Shown here piece by piece: positions 33,437 through 42,400 of a stretch of 49,002 bases of DNA. Origin of the DNA: Pseudopyrenochaeta lycopersici (taxonomy: Eukaryota; Ascomycota; Dothideomycetes; Pleosporales; Pseudopyrenochaetaceae). A program made the position numbers and the translations under genes. The stretch lies in NCBI GenBank assembly GCA_003313425.1, contig NHZP01000038.1, positions 232,501 to 281,502 of the forward strand, in the 5' to 3' direction. The notes beneath the pieces are model-generated. The model had not been told where the DNA came from. It did no database searches and saw nothing but the letters and a program-made list of their open reading frames with translations. The number at the start of each line of letters is the position of its first letter. Position 1 is the first letter of the stretch.

Positions 33437-33560
33437 AGCTGAGGCAGAGGCAGAGGCAGAGGCAGAGGCAGAGGCAGAGGCAGAGGCAGAGGCAGAGGCA
33501 GAGTCAGAGGCAGAGGCAGAGGCAGAGGCAGAGGCAGAGGCAGAGGCAGAGGCAGAGGAG
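33437..33560 (+). repeat. GAGGCA hexamer array (Glu-Ala) in TLH2
   Basis: About 20 copies of GAGGCA, one with GAGTCA, coding Glu-Ala in the helicase frame just after motif VI. Its place corresponds to the start of the TLH1 C-terminal region. Confidence 0.9.
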
Positions 33561-33974
33561 CAGCAACCGATAAACGATAGCGAGGTAATGGACGCGTTTA
33601 TCAGCACAGTAGGTTGTCGAAGAGCAGTAATAAGTTAGTATATGGACGGCAGGCGATTATCTTGCAGACAGCTACAGGCAAGAGCAAATACAGGAGTAGA
33701 CGGCGCAGCAGACAGGGCAGCAGAAGGCGCAGAGATAGCGTTCTGCGATAACTGTGAGGAGCAGGAGTATGGAGGGCAGAAACAGTGGCAGGACGAGGAG
33801 CAGGTACAGGCGAGGCAGGAGCAGGTAGTACAGGCGAAGCTCGATGAGCTATCGCAGACGACGTGTCCATACTGCTGGGGTATGTTGCATAAAGTATTCA
33901 GGAGGGAGGAGGGCAAGGTGGCAGTACAGCAGGAGGAAGAGGAGGAGGAGTATGAGGCAGGGCAGTAAGAGGAG

Positions 33975-34165
33975 GAAGAGGCGGAGCAACAGACTGAGCA
34001 GCAAGCTGAGCAGCAAGCTGAGCGGCAGGCCGAGCAGCAGACTGAGCTGCAGACTGAGCAGCAGACTGAGCAGCAGACTGAGCAGCAGGCTAAGCAGCAG
34101 GCTAAGCAGCAGGCCAAGCAGCAGGCCGAGCAGCAGGCCAAGCAGCAGGCCGAGCAGGAGCTCGA
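33975..34165 (+). repeat. 12-bp Gln-Glu/Gln-Lys repeats in the TLH2 C-terminal region
   Basis: About 15 copies of a CAGCAGRCYGAG-like unit (Gln-Gln-Ala/Thr-Glu/Lys). Like the other TLH2 arrays its period is a multiple of three, so it expanded without breaking the frame. Confidence 0.85.
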
Positions 34166-34646
34166 GCAGAGAGAGCGCGAGGCGGCAGTACATAGTCTGT
34201 GGCAGTGTCCGCGGCTTGGGCAGGAGGGGTTGCAGGATATAGAGGAGCTGCGGAGCAGGGTAAGGTATAAAAAGGAGGTTCAAACGTGCTGGAAGTGTGG
34301 GATAATGGAGTATCTCTGCGGCAGAACGCAGGGTAGTAAGCAGAGCAGCAAGCAGAGCAGTAAGCAGAGTAGTAGGCAGGCAGATTGCGCATGGCCGAAC
34401 GTAGCGATAGCAGTACTATATGGGCTACAAGTAGCAGCAGAAGCAAAAGCAAAGCTAGAGGTAGGTAGAGGAATTCAAGATAGTAGGCTTTGGGAGGTAG
34501 GATATCGAGGGCAGGTAGATAGTAAGGAGGAGCTAGGTAGATAGATAGGAGAGGTATATCAAGATAGGCGGATTTTTAAGCATATTACTAGTAAAGGAGT
34601 AGCTAGTATTATATATAGTATCTTAGAAGAGGAAAGAAGGAAATAG

Positions 34647-37080
34647 ATATAGTTTATATAGTATTTATAAAAGAATAGTTAACTAGTTTAAATAAGAAAA
34701 AAGAAGAAGAGAGTAAATAATAGCTAGCTATATTAAATAAGAAAAAGAAGAAAGAGAGTAAATAATAGCTAGCTGTATTAAATAAGAAAAAGCAGAAAGA
34801 GAGTAAAGTAATTTAATATAAGATATTAGAAAGAAAGTTAAGAATAGCTAGCTACTTTAAATAATATATAGAATAGCTATAATTAGGTTAATTTTTAGAA
34901 AAGTTAAGTTTATATATAAGTTTTAGTAGAAAATACTATATAAATAATAATAGTAAGAAGCTATGATATATAAAACTATTCTAGAAATATAGTAGTATAA
35001 CTTTTATAGTAGTATAACTTTTATAGTAGTATAATAAAAAGTTATAAAAATATAATAGTTAAAAGATAAAAAGAAAAGAAGAAGAAAAGTATTAGACTTA
35101 ATAATTAATAATATTATAGTAAAGAATAGTTTTTAAAGTAAAGTAAATAAAATAGTAGTAAAGAAGAATATAGTAAGTAAAGTTATAGTAAGTAAAGCAG
35201 AAGTAAGTAAAGTAGAAGATAAAATAGTAGTATATAAGATAGTAGGAAGTAAGATAGTAGAAAATAAGATAGTAAGTTAAATTATAGCTAAAGTAGTAGT
35301 AAGTAAAACAGTAGATAATATAGTAGTAGGTAATATAGTAGATAAAGTAGTAGATAGGAAAGTAGTAGGTAAAGTAGTTAATAAGTAAGTAGGTAAAATA
35401 AAAGTAGATAAAGTAGTAGTAAAAGAAGTAAAAGTAAATAATAGGTTAGTAGTATTAATAGGAAAAAAGAAGAGGAAAGTAAAATAATTAAAATATAGTA
35501 TAAAGACAAGTAAATAATAAGTAATTATAATTAAAAGAAAGAGGTTAAAAAGAGTAAAGTACTAAAAGATAAGGTAAAAAGCGTAAAGTAATAAAATAGA
35601 GGTTAATAAAGAATAGATAGTAAGTAAGTAGTATTGATTAAAAAAAAACAGTATAATAATATAAAAGAGTATAGTAAATAGAGTTATTATAAGTAATAGA
35701 GTAGATAGTATAGTAGAAGTAATATTATAAAAGTTTAGAATTTAATAAGAATAAAATTATAGGAATAGTTTCGAATTTAATAAGAATAAAATTATAGGAA
35801 TAGTTTTAAAGTTAATAAGAATAATTAAAGTAAGTAGTAAGTAGTAAGTAGTTAAAGACTAAGCTGTAAATAGTATTATAAAAAAAATAAAAGTAAAGTA
35901 ATATAATATAGTAGAGAAGAATAGTAAGTTATAAGTAATAGAGTAGGTAGTATAGTAGAAGTAGTAAAATTAAGATTTAGAATTTTAAGAAAATAGGACA
36001 GTAGAAATAGTTTTAAATTTATTAAGAAATATTATTTAAAGTTAGTATAAGTAGATAGTAGTACGTAGAAAGTAGTTTTATGTTATTAAGGTTAAAAAAA
36101 GTAAATTAATAGAATATAGTATAAGAGTAGAAAGATAGTAGGTATATAGTTTATAGTTTTAGTTAGTTAAAAAAGAGATTAGTAATTTAATATAGTATAG
36201 AAGGAGATAGATAGTAGAGTTTTAGTTTGTAGTTTTATAGAGTTAAGAGTTAAGAAAACAAAGTAATAGTATAGAAGTAATAGTATAGAAGTAATAGTAT
36301 AGAAGTAGATAAATAGTAAGGTTCTCGTAAGTAGTATTATAGAGAAAAGAAAAAGAAGAGTAAAGTAATTATATAAAGTATTAAGAGAGATAAATAGTAG
36401 GGTTTCGCTAACTAGTTTTATAGGGGTAAGAGTTAGGAGAGTAAAGTAATATAATATAGTATAGAGAGAGAAAGATAGTAGGGATTTAGTAACTGCTTTT
36501 GTAAGGGTAAGAAAGAGGAAAGTAAAGCGATAGGATATAGTTTTAAGAGAGAAAGATAGTAGGGATTTACTAACTAGTTTTATAAGGGTAAGAAAGAGAA
36601 GAGTAAAGTAATAGGATATAGTATTAAGATAGTTAGGGTTCGCTAACTAGTTTTATAGGGGTAAGAGTTAGGAGAGCAAAGTAATTGTATATAGTATTAA
36701 GAGGGAAAGATAGTAGAGATTTGCTAACTAGTTTTATTTAGTTAAGAGTTAGGAGAGTAAAGTAGTATAATAGAGTATTAAGAGAGAAAGATAGTTAGGA
36801 TTCGCTAACTAGTTTTATAGAGGCAAGAAAGAGAAGAGTAAAGCGATAGGATATAGTATAGAGGGCGAAAGATAGTAGGGATTTGCTAACCGCTTTTATA
36901 AGAATATAAAGAGGAGAGCAAAGTAATACAATATAGTATAGGGAGTAGAAGGAAGTAGGGATTCGCTAACCGCTTTTATAGGGTTATAAATAAGGAGAGT
37001 AAAGTAATATAATATAGTATAGAGGGAGAAAGATAGTAGGGATTCGCTAACCGCTTTGAATAGGAAAAAGAAAGAGGAGA
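34647..37080. repeat. Tail 1: AT-rich, C-poor repeats downstream of TLH2
   Basis: About 2.4 kb with no plausible gene. The + strand has only about 0-3 C per 60 bases in the lines I counted, while G remains common, so it is strongly strand-asymmetric. 34690-34810 holds about three copies of a roughly 50-bp AATAAGAAAAAG...TAGCTAGCT unit; 35740-35810 holds two copies of a 33-bp unit; 36400-37080 holds about nine units of an 80-bp minisatellite with a TTCGCTAACCGCTTTTATA-like core. The right-hand units keep more C than the left-hand ones (TTCGCTAACCGC against TTTACTAACTAG). Confidence 0.75.
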
Positions 37081-37417
37081 GCGAAGCGATACTGCCATTA
37101 TTCTACGAACAAAGACAGTGTATTTGTTCGCTTTGCCTATGTAAAATTTAGCGTGGGCACGGACACTGGAGTGTATTTGTTCGCTTTTTTAGAGTTAATT
37201 TGTTCGCTATTCCTGGGGTTAATAATTGATGCAACGCTTACAGAACGTGCACGAAGTATATCTAAATTGTATGTTAGATTTCTAGAGTAAACAGAGATAG
37301 ATTGGGTGAGTAGAATATAGATGAAGTTTGGGTACCGAAGTTCGCGATGTTGGGAGACACTATCGATAAGATCTGTAGCACGACGAAGGAAGTTAAGCGT
37401 AGGTCTAAGTCTAACAT
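37081..37417. other. Spacer between tail 1 and the gene pair, with TTTGTTCG repeats
   Basis: Normal base composition returns here. CGAACAAA (37106-37113) and TTTGTTCG (37123-37130) form perfect 8-bp inverted arms around 9 bp, and TTTGTTCG recurs directly at 37176-37183 and 37199-37206, each followed by GCT. The rest is unremarkable and serves as the 3' flank of the minus-strand gene. Confidence 0.6.
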
Positions 37418-39130
37418 TTACTCTAGAGGATGGAATAATTCGAGCAAAGTTAGCTGGCGCAACCGAGGAGCTGGAGTAGGACTCTTCAGCGAAGCATGAG
37501 CTTGCGATTCCTCGACGCCGCCGTCAACGCTGTCGTCGTCTTCGCTGTCTTGAATTTCTTCCACCTCGTAGATTGTTGCTGGCGCCTCTGCCTCAATGCT
37601 CAGCGTCTTCTTCTCACTAATGGGCCCGCCAGCAATTCCCTCTGGCCCCAACCAGCTCTCAAGCGCCTTGCTAGCAGCGCAGATGTCTGGGTGCACCTTT
37701 TTTACCAACTTAATCCAGACATGCAACTGGCCTACACGAAGGGTCCGTTCAATCCACCGATTAGCAATCTCGTCGTGTGGTATCAGGGTCAGAATGCCCC
37801 AGCCTAACTCCTGAATAATTGAGTACCAGCGCATTGCTTGCCCTAAACGTCGTCTAAACACCAGCTTAGCCTTCTCAGTAGCATTAGGGTTGACCAGTTC
37901 CAACAGCGCTGCAATTGCCTCGGTGCGGACAGGACCTTTTCCGTACCGATTTCGCGTCCTGTCATTGCTGGAGATGAAGTCGTTGTGCCGGATCTGCGCC
38001 ATTTTGTTGGTATATGCTTGGCCTAGGAGAGCAGATGCCCATCGAGACTCGATATGGACGGCTGCCAGCTCTTCCTCGTACCGTGTGCACATGTTCCAGG
38101 CGAAGCAGAAGTCTCTATCGGCATCGTCGCGCACATCTAGCAGTTGCAAGCGCTTTGCACCCACATGACTCTTGCTCTGGCTGCCAGCGAGCTCGCCGCC
38201 GCTCCTAAAGGGTGAGCCGCGCTCTCGCCAAGCTTGCAGGAACTGACCAGCGTGGTACCGAGAGGCGTGGTTTCCAAGCACGCGCGCTTTCTCTAGAAGG
38301 CTACAAGCTGTGAGGTAGGGTGTTTGGGTAGAGCTGTAGAAGTCCGTGCCGTCGGAGACAGACTGCTTAATAATCCAGGCGACGACCGCCTCGTCCTGTT
38401 GCGCAATAGAGGTGTAGGCAGCCTGCTCTTGAACAGAAGCCTTGTCGTTAGGTGCTACTAGGCTAAGAGCAAGCCGCTTCTTCGTCTTTGAAATCACGAG
38501 TTTCTTGCTGCGTTCCCGCTCAGCACGGCGGTTGTTGTTTGTGACGGTAGTGGTGCGCAGAGGGGGGTCTTCTAGCTGTTCGTCTGATTTGCTGGGCTCT
38601 GAGCGATGAGGGCTGGGTGGATGCGTCTCTTCGGTGTCTGTTCGAGCGCGCTTTGGCGAATAGGCTGGCACAGATGGGGGTGGCCGCTTTCTGTGTTGCG
38701 AGGGTGGAGCAGAGGGCTGTTGCAAAGGGGAAGCAGAGGGCTGCTGCGCAGATGGCGGCTCTTCCATCCCGTCTTGCGCAAGCGACTCGGCCGCGCAGAC
38801 AAGGCGATTCCAGGCATCGTCGGATAGAGTGTTATCGGCGAGCGTCTCTCGCAGCAACCAGATAGCTGACAGCACAGAGTGGGCGATGAAGACAGGCTTG
38901 CAGACGCTGGTATCGTTGGGGATCAGCCACCCAGCGCTGTGCGGGCAGAACAACGTGCTGTGCTGCGAGCCCGAAACCGTAGCCTGGCGAAAAAACAGCT
39001 TCTGGTAGTCTTCATTCGGTGGCTCGTACCCGTAGTTGTGGGCAAAATCAGCCTCAATGGCTAGAGGAAAGCTCCGACGGCCGCCGTCAAACTGCTCTGC
39101 AGCTTTGTTTAATAGAGCTGCCCAGTGCAT
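37418..39130 (-). CDS. Unrecognised 570-residue protein with C-terminal PIP-like motif, divergent partner of TLH1
   Basis: I do not recognise the family. I start it at the ATG reading from 39130 (MHWAALLNK); the frame extends seven codons further, but only with a TTG. Residues 1-115 look globular (aromatics, HW, FCPHSAGW). About 120-195 is a Pro/Ser/Gln-rich linker with KRAR. About 200-222 is strongly basic (RRAERERSKK, KTKKR), a likely nuclear signal. About 225-500 is a second, mostly helical globular region rich in Trp/Tyr. About 520-545 is acidic (DSEDDD). The last residues contain Q559-x-x-L562-x-x-L565-F566, close to the PCNA-binding QxxhxxFF consensus but with Leu at the first aromatic position. 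No enzyme motif, membrane segment or signal peptide is seen. No RIP damage. It faces TLH1 across a 274-bp shared promoter, so the two are probably co-regulated; role in replication or telomere biology is inference. Confidence 0.8.
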   Translation of the reverse strand: MHWAALLNKAAEQFDGGRRSFPLAIEADFAHNYGYEPPNEDYQKLFFRQATVSGSQHSTLFCPHSAGWLIPNDTSVCKPVFIAHSVLSAIWLLRETLADNTLSDDAWNRLVCAAESLAQDGMEEPPSAQQPSASPLQQPSAPPSQHRKRPPPSVPAYSPKRARTDTEETHPPSPHRSEPSKSDEQLEDPPLRTTTVTNNNRRAERERSKKLVISKTKKRLALSLVAPNDKASVQEQAAYTSIAQQDEAVVAWIIKQSVSDGTDFYSSTQTPYLTACSLLEKARVLGNHASRYHAGQFLQAWRERGSPFRSGGELAGSQSKSHVGAKRLQLLDVRDDADRDFCFAWNMCTRYEEELAAVHIESRWASALLGQAYTNKMAQIRHNDFISSNDRTRNRYGKGPVRTEAIAALLELVNPNATEKAKLVFRRRLGQAMRWYSIIQELGWGILTLIPHDEIANRWIERTLRVGQLHVWIKLVKKVHPDICAASKALESWLGPEGIAGGPISEKKTLSIEAEAPATIYEVEEIQDSEDDDSVDGGVEESQAHASLKSPTPAPRLRQLTLLELFHPLE

Positions 39131-39404
39131 TTCTGGTTTTTGTACTGGCAATGAGGTTAAGAGCTGGGTTCTTGACGCAGGCTATGGGGAAGGGGGTGTG
39201 GTGTTGCTGGGCTCCTGACGCGTTCGCGCCACGGCACCGAAAGTCAGGCCGTGCACAGATGTAACACGACACCCTCACCAACCAGCGTTAGCGGAGCTAG
39301 AAACGCAATTAAAAGAATGCGTCGATCAATATAGAGAGGAAAAGCAAACAGACCGACGGACGTGTTACATACAGCCCGCCCGTGTACCTCCTGCTCCTCA
39401 CACT
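39131..39404. promoter_or_regulatory. Shared divergent promoter with a 10-bp inverted repeat and an ACGCGT box
   Basis: ATGTAACACG at 39260-39269 is the exact reverse complement of CGTGTTACAT at 39361-39370, with 91 bp between. One ACGCGT box lies at 39218-39223. The TLH1 start has A at -3 and G at +4, favourable for translation. No strong TATA box is seen for either gene; AATATAG near 39329 is weak. Confidence 0.6.
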
Positions 39405-42400
39405 ATGGAGACATTCGCGCAGCTGTTTGAACACCTGCCTGAGCTTCGAGTGGTCGTCTGCAAGCCATGTGCCAGCGCTATACCACCAGCGCAGGTTGTT
39501 ACGCACCTTAAAGAGCGCCACCCCAAGGTAGCAGTCGCCACGCGGAAGCACCTGGCAGCAATCGTGCATGCGCTGCCTGAGCTTGCGCGGGTTCCAGGAG
39601 ACGTTCGTGTGCCAAAGCCGGCCAAGGAGCCCATCGCTGGCCTCAAAATCCGAGAGGACGGGCTGGTATGCTTGTCGGAGAGATGTTGGTATACCTGCAT
39701 CTCGGTGCAAGGCATGCAGAAACACTGCAAGGATGAGCATGGCTGGGTGAACAAACAAAAGCGAGGGGGGGATATGAGGCAGAAGAGCAAGCATTCGAGC
39801 AACCGAATATGGCGAGACAGCCAATCCTGCCAGCGCCTGTTCAGAGCTGTCAGCTGGCCGGCGTATGTTGCGGTTGAGACAAGCGTTGGGGGTACGAACC
39901 GAGAAGACATCTCCCAGAGAGTCAAGGCAGATCGCCAGCACCAGCGGGAGAAGCAAGCGGCAGCAGCAGCGCAAGAAAAGATCCAAGAGAGCGTCCGTTC
40001 GCAAGCCGATCCGTGGCTAGCGTTGACCGAATGGGTTCCTCACTTGAAGCGCAGCCCCAGGGCAGCGCTTCTGCGCGCTAAACGGCCAGCGGGTGGGGAG
40101 GTGGATGCGCATGGCAAAGAAGAAGACGCATCAGACGACACAGGCTTACGCGATGTTTGCAAAGCTATGGAGCGGCTGATACGGAAAGCCTTCGACAGCA
40201 GCCGGGCAGAGGTTGTAGGCAGACTTACGCTGGAGATTATCGAGCGACGCGAGGCGGGCGCAGAGTCGAACGAGCGGCCCTTCTACGCAAGGCATCGAGT
40301 CCGCACGATCAAGAAGTACAGCCAGAAGTTGGTGAGCATCCTCTGCTACCTGTGGCGCACAAACGGTCAAGCCGACCGGCCGCCATACAAGCTTACCGGC
40401 ACGCAAGACGCGCTTCTGTGGTCACTCCAGCAACTTGCGCGCTCCGCCGACGCTGCAAAGAAGGGGCGGCTGGAAGAGCGATGTCTGCGTCTTTGGATCG
40501 CCCTGCTCGACCACACGCTGCTGGACGATGAGCACGAGAGCGCACTGCTGAGCGGGGTGGCTGTCCTCGGCCTCAAGCCTGATCACCACGGCGGTGGGTG
40601 GGTTCCGGCGCACGAGTTCTCGCCAACACTGTCCGCTCTGATCACCACCTCAAAAGCGCTCGTGGTGCATCATGCCCGCTGCCAGCGAGATGAAGCGCTT
40701 CAGAAAGACCCTGACACAGCGCCCACTGCCTATGAGCTGGTTAGGGACATGGCTGAACGGTTTATGACGCTGTCTGACTTCAAAGGCACGCCCAGTCCCA
40801 TGAATCGAATGCTGCGCTTGCGTACGCTAGCTAGAACACAGGCAGGGCGACGCAACGCTCCCGGCATCGTGTCGTGGGATAGAGACCGTCTTCTCATTGA
40901 CAAGCAGAGCTTTTCGCTAGCCGACCTCCGGTCTATGGTTAAGGGGCTGTGCGAGACGGCGCGAATACAGTTACTCAGGGACGTCCTACTCTTGGATCTA
41001 GACGACACGGACTGCGTGCGGCCTGGGAGCACCACGCTTCCAGAGGTGTCCGTGGACAAACTCGTCGACCAGCCAGCCGAGCTGGCTACGGGCTGGAGCT
41101 TTCTGAAGCACCCCAGCAACCAACTAGACAGGTGGCAAGACTGGCTTCTAGACCGGGTATTGGAGGAGGCCCCGCTAAGGGAGAGATTCATCCGTGGGAT
41201 GGACAGCATGCAGCAGCCAGAGCGGACGCTATGGCGCGACGACGCTGTAGCCAGATACATGAAGGGTGTGCGTCGATTTAAAGAGAGCCTCTTCACCCTC
41301 GTGCACCTCTCTGCCGGTGCACCCGCGCGCGGGACAGAGATCACCTCGATACAGTGCGAGAACAGCGCAGATGGGGCCGGGTGCCGAGGGGTGTTTGTGG
41401 AAGGTGGTCTGGTATCCTTCACCACTACGTACCACAAGGGGTACAGCTTTAGCAAGCGTGTCAAGACCATCCACCGCTACGTTCCCTGGGAGGTGAGTGA
41501 GCTGGTGGTATACTTCCTTGGGCTCGGCCGACCGTTCATAGACGATCTCCAGATGCTGCACAACGGCGTTGCCCGCCCTACCGCTTTCCTCTGGGAGCCA
41601 GAACCAGAGGAGCAGTGGGAGGACGAGAGCGACAGCGAAGAGAGCGACGACGGAGACGAGTACGGCGATGCTGACCGTGAGAAGGCACAATCAGCCAACC
41701 CAGACGGGTACTGGGGTACCGATCGCATACGCCGCGTCCTGCGCGAGCAGACCTTCCAGTACATGAGCGCCGCCCTCGGCACCCGCGCCTGGCGGCATGC
41801 CTACCCGGCCATCCACCGAGAGCTGGCCAAAGATGGACAGGCACGCGACTGGCTGGAAGTGCTCTACTGGAACAAAGCGCCTACGACGAGCCATGCGCGA
41901 GCGTTGCAGTCGGGTCACAGCCTTCAAACTGAGGAAGGCAACTACGGCCGCTCCATGATGGAGTCTCCCTTTCAGACCATGGTCGAGCGGGAAGAGTTCC
42001 GGCGCGTGAGCATGGACTGGCATCGCGTGCTGGAGTTTGCCTCCGCCTGGGAGGACGGCCGCATGCACCCTGGTGTCCGCGCGGAGATGATAGCGCAGCA
42101 AGAGAAGCAGGCGCTCCAGCGCTGGTCGTCGCTCGCGATGGTGGACCTCAAGGTAGAGTTCAGGCGACTCGCCGGGCGGCCGGACGCCGAGTATCGTGGC
42201 AAGCAGGAAGAAGGCCTCAGGGCTGTGATGCAGCGACGGCTGCGCGTGCTGGTCGTGATGGCTACCGGCACAGGCAAGAGCATGCTGTTCATGCTGCCCG
42301 CGTCCATCTCGCCGGGCGGCGTCACCGTTGTCGTTGCTCCGTTGAACGCCTTGCGAGACGATCTGCAGGACCGCTGCGACCTGCTCGGCATTCCCTGCGC

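Larger units (their letters stand above)
29734..34646 (+). pseudogene. TLH2: broken telomere-linked recombinase-helicase gene
   Basis: Collinear paralogue of TLH1. The first frame is open for 574 codons (29734-31458): two zinc-finger-like blocks (CRQHTCAVYSLDQHLERQH; later a CGF...HINKQH block), a Gln-rich array, and an alpha-helical region. Reading continues in that frame with stops (mostly TAG, several where TLH1 has Trp) through a tyrosine-recombinase-like segment: PARGPEL near 31805, TRYHK near 31900, LGTRLTIQEY near 32150, then an SGR...AY block near 32340. A frameshift falls in the Gln repeats (32550-32750), where Walker A is missing. The helicase remainder is in another frame: motif II reads Asn-Lys-Ser-His (Asp-Glu-Cys-His in TLH1), then LTATLPP, TSALGVGVD and QESGRARG. 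The C-terminus has CDNCEE, CPYC and CWKC pairs. Not functional as one protein; the N-terminal 574 residues could still be made. Confidence 0.88.

Noticed and set aside
34647..37080. Tail 1 as a RIP-decayed transposon
   Set aside because: No transposase, RT or LTR remnant could be read; loss of C is far stronger than loss of G, unlike the RIP-decayed parts of the window.
37496..39264. Plus-strand open frames of 60-103 codons opposite the 570-residue gene
   Set aside because: Shadows of the long minus-strand gene, with Cys/Arg/Ser-rich low-similarity products.
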